Shown: in pieces, positions 23,705-31,043 of the stretch
How the letters are laid out: each line of letters starts with the position of its first letter
Position numbering within the stretch: the first letter of the stretch is position 1
Assembly: GCA_031278215.1 (NCBI GenBank)
Contig: JAITKV010000015.1
Coordinates: forward strand, 1 to 35,703
DNA length: 35,703 bases
Source: Spirochaetaceae bacterium
GTDB lineage: Bacteria > Spirochaetota > Spirochaetia > Treponematales > Breznakiellaceae
Direction of reading: 5' to 3'
The notes under the pieces: model-generated
Seen by the model: only the letters and a program-made list of their open reading frames with translations
What the model was told of the DNA's origin: nothing
Databases searched by the model: none
Made by a program: the position numbers and the translations under genes

Positions 23705-25597
23705 ATGCCGCAGAAGACGGACCTATATTCGATTTTAAACCAGTATGCGAGGAAAATAGAATCCCCCGTTATTAACATGGAAGTTTTTATCGATTTCCTG
23801 GGGAAATATGCAAAGCGCGTGTGTACGGAAAGACCGGAATGGCTTCCCTGGGCCGAAGAAACCGGAGCCAGAGTATGGATGGATATAAACCACCTGGTAG
23901 ACGGCGGAAGGGTGATCCTTCAAAATGACGAAACGGACAATAATATCTACCTGTGCTATTACTATGCGGATTTGATTAAAGAAGCGTATAAAAACGGCGA
24001 TAAAGAAGCGGACATGCCCTTTCCCGGCGAACGGGCCCTTAAGATAACCATTCCCCCGGAACAGCTAAGGCCCCTGGATATTTCTATGGAACTTAGGGGT
24101 TTTCTTGAGTCGCCCCAGACAACGGCATTACCCATCGTAAAGCTGATTTTTCCCGGCAATCACGGAGAGGCCCTGATTTTAGCGCCGATGATCCCCCACA
24201 GCCTTATTGAGTTTTCCCTGCTTAAGGTACGGTATTATCTAATGCATCCGGGCAATAAGGAATACACCCTGCACAAGCTTGCTCCCCAGCTTACCGGAAA
24301 AGAAGAATACCTGCGGGAGATCCTTGATAAGATTATGACATGCCCCCAGGACTGTCTTGCGGATCTTAAAAAAGCCCGGGAGGTGGCGTACTATTTTTGG
24401 GCCCATTTTTGCAACCTGGTAAAAACCAGCCTTAACCAAAGGGAAGAACTTCTGGCGGAAGAACAGGGGGTTCTGCAGGCGGTATATATCATAGAAATAT
24501 GCAGTGGATTTTTTAAAACCAAGGCGGCCAAGGCCAAGGAATTGGAACTGGCCTTTAAATGCTTTGAACTGGAAATGGAAAAACCTCCGTATTGTTTTTC
24601 CCGGGAGGGGATTGCAAAATTTAAGGACCATAAAGGGATTCTCCTGCTGGACCAGTACACCCAGGACGGGTTGGATGCGTATATAAGAAAGCGGACCACC
24701 GAACCGGCAACTCCCGATGAACTTCCGGATCTGCTTTTTTTTCAAGCCGGTGATGGAACGGCATGGCTGGTAAAAAAGACCAAGACGCTGGCCCTCTGCG
24801 CCAGGCTTTTTGCCGAATTCCGAACAATGGCAATCAGGGCTATTTCTAAGCGGTGGAGAAAACTGCTTAAGGAATTTTGCCGGGAACCTGCGATGGACAA
24901 CGATCTGGAATTTGAACGGCTTATAAACTCCTATGTGGAAGAATACGCCCCGGTACTAAGCGCCCTGTTACGGGACCGCAAACTGTATCTGGTCTACGAA
25001 GAAATGCGAAGTTCCGCCAAGGGGATCCCCGAATCGTCCCGGCTTTTTGACCGGGATGAACTTTTGCCCCTGCGGGTCCTGCTTATGATAAAACGCCGGC
25101 GGCTTGTAAGCGATGTAAAACTTCTTATGCCCTTTTGGTATACCCTGCCGATTCTTAGCAATATTATTGCCCTTTTCCTGGGCCTGGGAAAGAAAAAAAG
25201 GCTAAAAAGAAGGATCGCGGAAAGCGAGAGAAGAACAGCCCCGGACGATCCCCTGGGGGAACTTGTAAACTGCGCCATGAAGGCGGAAGAAGAACTGGTT
25301 CCGGAAAACCATACCCTCGAAACCTACCTGGAAGAGCTTATCTTTCGCTGGGGAAAACTTCTTAATAAACAGGCAAAGAACAACCTGGTGGAGGATGTAA
25401 ATTCCCTGGTGCGGGACAGGCTGCGTCATATGCGGCGCTTTCAAAAAAACGCCGCCGTAAACCGCGATACCCTGGATAAAATGACCAAGTCCATAATAGA
25501 AAGCGCCTCGGGGCTTAGAAACATAGGCGAGCAGAACGCCCTGTTTTTGTACATTAAGCTGTATTTGGTTAAGCTCTTAACTTCCAGATCGGTGTAA
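23705..25597 (+). CDS. Conserved-looking hypothetical protein, mostly helical (630 aa)
   Basis: I do not recognise this protein. It has no signal peptide. It is rich in charged helices. A hydrophobic stretch at about residues 477-497 (FWYTLPILSNIIALFLGLG) is flanked by Arg/Lys clusters (MIKRRR before, KKKRLKRR after) and could be a single membrane anchor or buried helix. The C-terminal part (about 540-615) looks like a coiled-coil or helical bundle. Normal codon usage, a full open frame and a plausible promoter argue that it is real. The frame has no in-frame start upstream of 23705 except ATT. It is divergent from the exported LRR-lipoprotein operon and convergent with ssb. No catalytic motif is visible, so no function is proposed. 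Confidence 0.75.
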   Translation: MPQKTDLYSILNQYARKIESPVINMEVFIDFLGKYAKRVCTERPEWLPWAEETGARVWMDINHLVDGGRVILQNDETDNNIYLCYYYADLIKEAYKNGDKEADMPFPGERALKITIPPEQLRPLDISMELRGFLESPQTTALPIVKLIFPGNHGEALILAPMIPHSLIEFSLLKVRYYLMHPGNKEYTLHKLAPQLTGKEEYLREILDKIMTCPQDCLADLKKAREVAYYFWAHFCNLVKTSLNQREELLAEEQGVLQAVYIIEICSGFFKTKAAKAKELELAFKCFELEMEKPPYCFSREGIAKFKDHKGILLLDQYTQDGLDAYIRKRTTEPATPDELPDLLFFQAGDGTAWLVKKTKTLALCARLFAEFRTMAIRAISKRWRKLLKEFCREPAMDNDLEFERLINSYVEEYAPVLSALLRDRKLYLVYEEMRSSAKGIPESSRLFDRDELLPLRVLLMIKRRRLVSDVKLLMPFWYTLPILSNIIALFLGLGKKKRLKRRIAESERRTAPDDPLGELVNCAMKAEEELVPENHTLETYLEELIFRWGKLLNKQAKNNLVEDVNSLVRDRLRHMRRFQKNAAVNRDTLDKMTKSIIESASGLRNIGEQNALFLYIKLYLVKLLTSRSV

Positions 25598-25659
25598 CCC
25601 CGGGCCCTGGCGGCGGCCGCGGCAGACCGGCGGCAGACCGGAATCCCGAACCCAAGACA

Positions 25660-25697
25660 GCCTGCGGACCGCGGTTTGTACACCGTAGTCCGCAGGC
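25660..25697. terminator. Stem-loop between convergent genes, possible bidirectional terminator
   Basis: A perfect 10-bp stem GCCTGCGGAC/GTCCGCAGGC (25660-25669 and 25688-25697) with an inner GCGGT/ACCG pairing lies between the 630-aa gene and the ssb stop. Neither side has a T tract, so intrinsic termination would be weak. It may instead protect mRNA 3' ends. A short direct repeat of GGCAGACCGGC precedes it. Confidence 0.5.
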
Positions 25698-25699
25698 CC

Positions 25700-26134
25700 C
25701 TAAAAGACTACCGGCTCAAGCTCCCGAAACGGCGCCTCCACGGGGGCCTCTGCGGGCGGAGCCTCTTCTTCCAGAGGAGTGGTTTCCAAGGACCCTTCTG
25801 CCTTTTTAAACTCCGGACGGAACTCCACGTGCTCCGCCACAATGGTTACCTTGGAGTGGGCTTTTCCATCCGAACCATTCCACCGTTCTTGTTTAAGCCG
25901 GCCCACTACCCGGACGCCCCTGCCCTTGTGGCCAAGGCCGCTGCAGCTTTCCGCCAATTTTGCCCAGGTTTCTACGTCAAAGAAACCCACTTCCTTTTCC
26001 AATCCTGAATCTTGTTTAAAGAAACGGTTGGAGGCAAGAGTAAAGGTACAAACCGGCGTGCCCTTGGGAGTGGTACGGAACAGGGGGTCCCGAACCAGAT
26101 TCCCTTCGATTAAAATTGAGTTAAGATTGTTCAT
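25700..26134 (-). CDS. ssb: Single-stranded DNA-binding protein
   Basis: The 144-aa protein has the OB-fold of SSB: MNNLNSILIEGNLVRDP, TLASNRFF, FFDVETWAKLAE, GRGVRVVGRLKQERW and the strand SKVTIVAEHVEF. It coats single-stranded DNA in replication and repair. The flexible tail after residue 110 is Pro/Glu-rich and ends EPVVF. It keeps a terminal Phe with acidic residues nearby but not the usual DDxPF tip that recruits partner proteins. A strong GGAGG lies 4 nt before the ATG. The gene is monocistronic or cotranscribed behind the U32 gene, whose stop is at 26248, about 110 nt upstream. Confidence 0.94.
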   Translation of the reverse strand: MNNLNSILIEGNLVRDPLFRTTPKGTPVCTFTLASNRFFKQDSGLEKEVGFFDVETWAKLAESCSGLGHKGRGVRVVGRLKQERWNGSDGKAHSKVTIVAEHVEFRPEFKKAEGSLETTPLEEEAPPAEAPVEAPFRELEPVVF

Positions 26135-26247
26135 GGTGCCTCCGCATCATAAAGTCCGGCGGACCCAGGGCCCTCCGTGCAGGGATCTCCCCCTACGTTT
26201 ACCTATATGGCGCAAAGCGGCTTCTTGCTTTAACCGAAAATTATTTT

Positions 26248-28533
26248 TTAAGAATCTGTCCTGCGGCCGGAAGCTCCGGGCTCCTCCGGTTTGGTAAAAA
26301 AACCGTCTTTCCAGTTAAACCGGGAAACCCCCGAAAGCGAAAGCCCCTGGGCGGCCGCCTTTACTACCTCCCGGTACAGTTTCTTTTTAAGGGGAAAAGA
26401 GCCGGTAAATGTACCGGCGGAAAAATCGAGGATAAACCGGCGAAACCCCGCGGCCCGCAAAAAGGGCGTCTTGTCGACTATTGAAAAGGGCGTATCGGGG
26501 ATAACCACGGTATTTTTCTCTCCGGGGATCATGGAAAAAGATTCGTCCCGGGTTCCGGTAAAATGCGTAAACCCGTACCGCGTACTAAGATCACCGCGGA
26601 TCCGGAACAGAGGGGGCCAGGCAAAAAGGGTAAGCAAAACCAAAGGCCGCATCTTGGGGTCCATGGTTTTTTCAAGGTTCTGCCTGTTGTTTTCCAGGGG
26701 GCTGATAATGGCGCGGGCGCCCAGGGCTGCGGCAAAGGCGGCGGACCAGCGGTTAAAGGTATACAACCAGGGCCCTGCAATAAGAAGGGTGCGGTCTTTG
26801 AATTTAGAAAAAAACGAAAAATGCCCGGGATTGTTCAGGATAAAGCGCCGGTAGCCCCGTTCTTCCAGTTTTCCCAGGGCGTCCTGCAAAAACGCGTCTT
26901 CTCCCTGGGGAAAATAAGGATCCAGAGCCAGGATAATCTCGTGGGTCTTAAAGGGCAGATCCCCTGTCTGCAGCAGGGCCCGCAGAGTTTTTGAATGCAC
27001 CGGCAGGATCACCGCCGCGGGCCGGACCGATTGGGCTATGTACAGATCTTCCACCGACGCCAGGGCCGCGTAAAAGCCCTCGGGAAGTTTCGGGAACTTT
27101 CCGTCTTCTCCCCGGTCCAATCCACGGGACAGGGCGGCCCGGGCCTGCTCCGGCGCTTGTGGGGCCCGGTCCCGGCCGGGCGATCTTTTAAAGGGGCTTA
27201 AATCTCCGGGGATAATCCTGGGATACCGTTTTGTCATGGCCTTGGTTTGAATTAAATACACCGAATCCCCCGGCCCGAATTCGCCGGGCACAGAGATAAA
27301 ATACCCGTCCGTGCCGGAAGCTTCCGCCAGGGTCAGTTTGTGCGAGCGCCGCTCCGAGTCATCGGACCGGTGAAGCCGTATGGTGTCTCCGGGCGTAAGG
27401 CTTAGTCCCGGCCGGACCAGGGCGCGTCTGGCAGAGCCGGACCCGGTGGCGCTGATGATTGTCCCCAGCCCTATGCCCGTACCCCCATCCTGATCCGGAT
27501 TAAACCAGCCGGGGGCCGCCGCGCCGCCGGGTCCGGCATGGGCCGTTTTTGCGGTTTTTGTTTTTACCTCCAGGCCGGCAAAAAATTCCGTTTTGGGCCG
27601 GCCAAAGTCGTTCTTCAAAATACCCTGGGCATGGTCCAGGGCCCGCCGGTATGCGTCTTCGCCGCCCCCCAGGCTGTCGATCACCTTCCGGTAGGCCCAG
27701 ACCACCGTCCCCACATATTCGGCGCTCTTCATCCTTCCTTCGATTTTAAAAATTCCGGCCCCCGCTTCTACCAGATCCGGAACCCGGGCAATTAGGGATA
27801 AATCGTTGGGGCTAAAATAGTAGGCCCCGTTCCGGGCCCCGCCGTTCCCCGCGGCGGCGCGCCGGGGAACGGCGTCCCGGAACGCCGCGTCTTGCAGGGC
27901 AAGGTCCTGTAAGGCCGGCCTGTCTTCTCCTTCCCCGGTCCGGTACAAACGCCGGCAGGCCTGGGTGCAAAGCCCGCGGTTGGCGGATTTTCCTCCCAGG
28001 TAGCTGGAAAACAGGCACAGCCCCGAAGCGCTGGCACAAAGGGCGCCGTGGACAAACACTTCCAGCTCCATGTTTGTATTTTCCCGAATGCCCCTTATTT
28101 CTTCCAGGCTAAGTTCCCGGGCAAGCACCACCCGGGATACCCCGTATTTGGAAAGGGCATTGGCGCCCCGGGCGGATGCTATGTTCATTTGGGTAGAGGC
28201 ATGAAGTCTAAGGCCCGGAAAATCCCGGGCCATCATCAGTACGCCAAAGTCCTGAACAATAATTCCATCGGGCCCCACAGCCGAAAGATACTTTAACAGC
28301 TGGTAAACCCGATCGGCCTCCCGCTGTTCAAAAACGGTGTTCACCGTAACGTATACTTTGCGGCCCATGCGGTGAAGGGACCGGAGGGCGCCTTCAAACT
28401 GGGAGTAGGCAAAGTTGGCGCTTCGCATCCGGGCATTAAAGGCCTTAAGCCCCAGGTATACGCTGTCCGCCCCCTCCGCGATGGCCGCATCCAGGGCCTC
28501 CTGGGAACCGGCGGGCGCCAAAAGTTCTATCAT
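26248..28533 (-). CDS. Peptidase U32 family protein (RlhA/TrhP-type RNA hydroxylation)
   Basis: The N-terminal domain begins MIELLAPAGSQEALDAAIAEGADSVYLG and contains the cysteine cluster of the family within VFVHGALCASASGLC and NRGLCTQAC (about residues 165-195), which binds an iron-sulfur cluster. In E. coli, relatives RlhA and TrhP hydroxylate 23S rRNA C2501 or tRNA wobble uridine with prephenate; peptidase activity is the older annotation. At 761 aa with a central domain and a second half resembling the DUF3656-type architecture, this one is closer to RlhA in layout. A low-complexity insert with repeated LQDxAxxD units (about 208-235) and a Gly-rich linker (about 335-355) are lineage additions. 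A -10 box lies 8 nt before the ATG and there is no Shine-Dalgarno. Confidence 0.87.
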   Translation of the reverse strand: MIELLAPAGSQEALDAAIAEGADSVYLGLKAFNARMRSANFAYSQFEGALRSLHRMGRKVYVTVNTVFEQREADRVYQLLKYLSAVGPDGIIVQDFGVLMMARDFPGLRLHASTQMNIASARGANALSKYGVSRVVLARELSLEEIRGIRENTNMELEVFVHGALCASASGLCLFSSYLGGKSANRGLCTQACRRLYRTGEGEDRPALQDLALQDAAFRDAVPRRAAAGNGGARNGAYYFSPNDLSLIARVPDLVEAGAGIFKIEGRMKSAEYVGTVVWAYRKVIDSLGGGEDAYRRALDHAQGILKNDFGRPKTEFFAGLEVKTKTAKTAHAGPGGAAAPGWFNPDQDGGTGIGLGTIISATGSGSARRALVRPGLSLTPGDTIRLHRSDDSERRSHKLTLAEASGTDGYFISVPGEFGPGDSVYLIQTKAMTKRYPRIIPGDLSPFKRSPGRDRAPQAPEQARAALSRGLDRGEDGKFPKLPEGFYAALASVEDLYIAQSVRPAAVILPVHSKTLRALLQTGDLPFKTHEIILALDPYFPQGEDAFLQDALGKLEERGYRRFILNNPGHFSFFSKFKDRTLLIAGPWLYTFNRWSAAFAAALGARAIISPLENNRQNLEKTMDPKMRPLVLLTLFAWPPLFRIRGDLSTRYGFTHFTGTRDESFSMIPGEKNTVVIPDTPFSIVDKTPFLRAAGFRRFILDFSAGTFTGSFPLKKKLYREVVKAAAQGLSLSGVSRFNWKDGFFTKPEEPGASGRRTDS

Positions 28534-28541
28534 CTTACACT

Positions 28542-28571
28542 ATAATACTGTAAAATAACAGGGATCGTCCA
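28542..28571 (-). promoter_or_regulatory. Possible promoter of the U32 gene (near-leaderless)
   Basis: On the minus strand: TGGACG (28571-28566), an 18-bp spacer and TATTAT (28547-28542), then 8 nt to the ATG at 28533. The same -35 and -10 hexamers occur before the gene at 30143. Confidence 0.4.
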
Positions 28572-28585
28572 TCCGCAAGGAACAC

Positions 28586-28614
28586 TAGGCAAACACGCTA
28601 TTTTTGTATATACT
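28586..28614 (+). promoter_or_regulatory. Promoter of trxA (leaderless geometry)
   Basis: TAGGCA (28586-28591), a 17-bp spacer and TATACT (28609-28614), then GACAAT and the ATG at 28621. No Shine-Dalgarno is present. Confidence 0.5.
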
Positions 28615-28620
28615 GACAAT

Positions 28621-28944
28621 ATGAGTAAAGAATTTGTTATCACCACCAAAAATTTTGACGCCGAGGTCCTTAAATCTTCCGTGCCGGTACTTCTGGATTT
28701 TTGGGCGGGCTGGTGCAACCCTTGCCGGATGATGGCCCCCTTTATTGAACAGATCGCCGATGAATACCAGGATAAACTCAAGGTGGGCAAGATCAATGTG
28801 GATGAACAGAACAGCCTGGCCGCTCAGCATGCCATTGTATCCATACCCACCTTGGTAATATACAAGGACGGTAAACCGGTGCATCAACAATCCGGCGCCC
28901 TGCCCAAGGAAGAAATCGAAACGCTTATTAAAAACTACCTGTAG
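28621..28944 (+). CDS. trxA: Thioredoxin
   Basis: A 107-aa cytosolic thioredoxin with a complete fold: LLDFWAGWCNPCRMMAP around the active site, VDEQ, the cis-proline loop SIPTLVIYKDG, and the C-terminal helix KEEIETLIKNYL. The redox pair is Cys32 and Cys35. The active site reads WCNPC where most thioredoxins have WCGPC, a change expected to shift the redox potential. Length is standard. No thioredoxin reductase is nearby. The last 10 nt overlap the convergent lamin-tail lipoprotein gene. Confidence 0.95.
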   Translation: MSKEFVITTKNFDAEVLKSSVPVLLDFWAGWCNPCRMMAPFIEQIADEYQDKLKVGKINVDEQNSLAAQHAIVSIPTLVIYKDGKPVHQQSGALPKEEIETLIKNYL

Positions 28945-29996
28945 CGGCCCGGATTATTGGGTCTCCCCGGCGTAGCGCCGCTGGTAACGGTAATGTACCA
29001 GTCGGAGGAACTGTTGCTGTCCCGGGATCCCCGGCAAATTGTCCGGGTAACGCTTTCGCCGTCGCTGTTCACCGCTTCGCCGTCTCCTTCGGCCCAGGCC
29101 CCTTGGCTTACAAGCAGGCTTGCCGCCGCCGCCACCGGTTCTTTCCAGGGGTATTTACTGTTCACCAGCAGGACTCCGTCTATAATCCGGTTATCCTGAT
29201 CCATGGCATAGATGGCATTGGTACTGTGGAGCTTAAGGACCCCGGGAATCCAGAAGTCGCGGCCGGAACTTGCATCGGTTCCCTTGGATTCGGTTAGCGT
29301 TGTTCCGGTTTCGTCAACCAGCCCGCTTTCGATGCTTCGGCTATGCACCACCACGTATTCCCCGGCCTTTACTTCTACCGGCGGAAATTCAAAAATCGCC
29401 TCTTTTTCTTTGTCGTAGGCCGCAAAAAGCCGCAGGGCGCCCAGATTCCCCGCCTGCAGCGTTTTAAGTTCAATAAATTCCACCTTAGGCTTGGAATAGC
29501 TTGTACGGATCTCGTTAATCACAAAATCCGGCATCCGGTTATTCCGGGTTCTAAAATTCACCAGAATATTAAGGGTATTCCTGTCCTTGTCCTCCACCAG
29601 CAGGTCCGCGGTGATTTTGGAACCCCCGGGCTGGGAAGTTTCATAACGGATTTTTACCGTTTCCCCCTGGGTAAGGGCTTCTGCTTCCATGGGCGGATCA
29701 AAGTACATGGATACGACCTTAACCGCCGACGAAAAAAGAAAGTCCACTTCCCCTTCGGCAGAGGTTTTGCAGCCGTAGAATACCGGAGCCGCGGCACTGA
29801 TTCCAAGAAGACGCTGAAGGGCTGTTTCGGTGGAACAGGAACAGATCATCAGCGCCGCAAGCCATACAATAAAGTTGTTCGGAAACTTCGGTTTCCGGAC
29901 AACTTCCGCTAAAACCCGCAAAGGGCGAAGTATTTTGCAAGACCTGTTGGGCAGCCCGGCGGATTGCCGAACAGGTCTAATGCGGTTTCTTTTCAT
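28935..29996 (-). CDS. Lamin-tail-domain lipoprotein with a repeat inserted in its signal peptide
   Basis: After the N-terminus the protein has a beta-rich region (VKVVSMYFDPPMEAEALTQ, VKIRYETS) and then a lamin-tail domain (about residues 150-340): INEIRTSYSKPKVEFIELK, GEYVVVHSRS, WYITVTSGATPGRPNN. Such proteins are usually exported and often accompany surface nucleases or adhesins. The ATG at 29996 has a perfect GGAGG 5-6 nt upstream and encodes MKRNR. Residues 6-41 are encoded by the family A repeat, and then FIVWLAALMICSC resumes. Removing the 36 codons joins MKRNR to FIVWLAALMICSC, a normal lipoprotein signal peptide. With the insert, export may be lost unless translation restarts, for instance at an in-frame TTG inside the repeat. 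The 353-aa frame is otherwise intact. Confidence 0.8.
   Translation of the reverse strand: MKRNRIRPVRQSAGLPNRSCKILRPLRVLAEVVRKPKFPNNFIVWLAALMICSCSTETALQRLLGISAAAPVFYGCKTSAEGEVDFLFSSAVKVVSMYFDPPMEAEALTQGETVKIRYETSQPGGSKITADLLVEDKDRNTLNILVNFRTRNNRMPDFVINEIRTSYSKPKVEFIELKTLQAGNLGALRLFAAYDKEKEAIFEFPPVEVKAGEYVVVHSRSIESGLVDETGTTLTESKGTDASSGRDFWIPGVLKLHSTNAIYAMDQDNRIIDGVLLVNSKYPWKEPVAAAASLLVSQGAWAEGDGEAVNSDGESVTRTICRGSRDSNSSSDWYITVTSGATPGRPNNPGRYR
29874..29981 (+). repeat. Dispersed palindromic element, family A, copy 3 (full length, inside a gene)
   Basis: Hairpin A is a 13-bp stem GTTGTTCGGAAAC (29874-29886) with GTTTCCGGACAAC (29891-29903), including one G-T pair. The linker TTCCGCTAAAA and a decayed hairpin B (GCAAA/TTTGC) follow. 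Hairpin C has AGACCTGTT (29940-29948) pairing with AACAGGTCT (29970-29978) and an inner GGCA/TGCC. It spans exactly 108 bp and is read through in frame by the lipoprotein gene on the minus strand. Confidence 0.8.
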
Positions 29997-30032
29997 AGGC
30001 GCCTCCGATCATAAGAGGGCGCTGTGGCGCCT
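29997..30032 (-). promoter_or_regulatory. Hairpin abutting the ribosome-binding site of the lipoprotein gene
   Basis: On the minus strand, AGGCGCC (30032-30026) can pair with GGCGCCT (30003-29997), which directly follows and partly overlaps the GGAGG Shine-Dalgarno before the ATG at 29996. Folding would mask the start region. This may be a translational switch or a chance palindrome. Confidence 0.35.
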
Positions 30033-30108
30033 GTTGCTTTAATCCGCAGGCATAAATTTAACAGAATGCAACACGGCATTTCAAATTTGCTTTGGCGCAG
30101 GGAATGGG

Positions 30109-30137
30109 TGGACGGGCTTTCCGCAAAATCCTATTAT
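30109..30137 (+). promoter_or_regulatory. Possible promoter of the gene at 30143 (leaderless geometry)
   Basis: TGGACG (30109-30114), a 17-bp spacer and TATTAT (30132-30137), then TCGAT and the ATG at 30143. Confidence 0.35.
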
Positions 30138-30142
30138 TCGAT

Positions 30143-30655
30143 ATGGACTTTTTCCGGCTTTTTCTTAAAAGCCCCCTGTATTACCGGCGGGAAAAGATAA
30201 ACCCCTTTGCGGCAGACACAAGGGCCCCCTGGGTTTTGGAGGATCTGCTTTTCTGTTTCGATCTGGATCCCCGCCAGGCCCGGCGGATAGATCCCGAACC
30301 GGAACAGTACCTGGGGCCCCTTGACGCTTCGGGCCGGAAGCTTTCTGAAGCCGGGCAGGTTCCATGTCCGGGTATAAAAACTCCGGCGGCAGAAGAAACG
30401 CCGCTGAAATTGGTTCCGGGCCCCTATTACGGCGTCCAGTTCCGGGGATTTGAACTTTCGGGGTTTTTTTCCGGAATAATCCGGAACCCCCCGGAGCAAG
30501 AATATTTTACCAGGGCCGATTTTGTTGAAACGGCCCTGGAACTGCAAAAAGAAGGACTCTGGGAACGGCAAAAACTGGAAGATCGCATCTACTTGCGCAG
30601 GCTCTTTGAAGACGGCGCCCCGGTGATCCAGATTCTGCGGCCCCTGCGGCTTTAG
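30143..30655 (+). CDS. Hypothetical protein (170 aa)
   Basis: I do not recognise this family. The protein starts MDFFRLFLKSPLYYRREK and contains WVLEDLLFCFDLDP, a Pro/Glu-rich middle, then PYYGVQFRGFELSGFFSGI and a charged C-terminal helix (VETALELQKEGLWERQKLEDRIYLRRLF). It has no signal peptide and no clear membrane segment, although the first 12 residues are hydrophobic. The frame is open from a TTG at 30092, but a TATTAT box ends 5 nt before the ATG at 30143, so I chose that start. An ATG at 30104 is the alternative. An 11-bp hairpin and a family B repeat lie downstream. Confidence 0.55.
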   Translation: MDFFRLFLKSPLYYRREKINPFAADTRAPWVLEDLLFCFDLDPRQARRIDPEPEQYLGPLDASGRKLSEAGQVPCPGIKTPAAEETPLKLVPGPYYGVQFRGFELSGFFSGIIRNPPEQEYFTRADFVETALELQKEGLWERQKLEDRIYLRRLFEDGAPVIQILRPLRL

Positions 30656-30687
30656 AAAAACGCTGATTATACACAATAGATTTTGGT

Positions 30688-30714
30688 TTGCAAGGCAAGG
30701 ACTTTGCCTTGCAA
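30688..30714. other. Perfect 11-bp stem-loop downstream of the 170-aa gene
   Basis: TTGCAAGGCAA (30688-30698) and TTGCCTTGCAA (30704-30714) flank a 5-nt loop. No T tract follows on either strand. It could stabilise the 3' end of the upstream mRNA or act as a weak terminator. It is part of the 388-bp gene-free stretch 30656-31043, which also holds the family B repeat at 30732-30859 and the small tandem repeat at 30949-30977. Confidence 0.5.
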
Positions 30715-30731
30715 CAATTACAACCGGAATT

Positions 30732-30859
30732 GGGGATGTCCAGAAAGTTTGTTACTTCATGGACGTCCCTCGTATTTGCTCCCGTTTCGTTAAAACGGTA
30801 CGCAAATGCCGCACTAAAGAAGCTGTCGAATAAGTTTTTTAAACTTTTCGGACAGCCCC
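30732..30859 (-). repeat. Three-hairpin dispersed element, family B, copy 1
   Basis: Read on the minus strand: a hairpin GCTGTCCGAAAAGTTT../..AAACTTATTCGACAGC, a middle hairpin with CCGTTT/AAACGG inside TTTGC/GCAAA, and a hairpin GGGACGTCCA../..TGGACATCCC. It is 128 bp long. By my hand alignment it differs from copy 2 at 35209 by about six substitutions and one single-base gap (about 95% identity). It lies downstream of coaW on the same strand. Confidence 0.8.
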
Positions 30860-30948
30860 AATAATTGACGTTAATCGCGTCTTTCTGTGTATTGGCTCAT
30901 TTTATTGCGTAAATACAAGGTTAAGGCAGCGCCGATTGCGCCAACGCA

Positions 30949-30977
30949 GTTGGCCGCCAACGCGGTTGGCCGCCAAC
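30949..30977. repeat. Two tandem copies of a 13-bp hairpin unit
   Basis: GTTGGCCGCCAAC occurs at 30949-30961 and again at 30965-30977, a 16-bp period. Each unit can form a 5-bp hairpin (GTTGG/CCAAC). It lies downstream of coaW, and its role is unknown. Confidence 0.5.
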
Positions 30978-31043
30978 ACAGCTGCGAATTCCCACTGCGA
31001 ATAAACCAGCGCTTCCTTAGGGGCTTTTGTGAATTCCGCGGCC

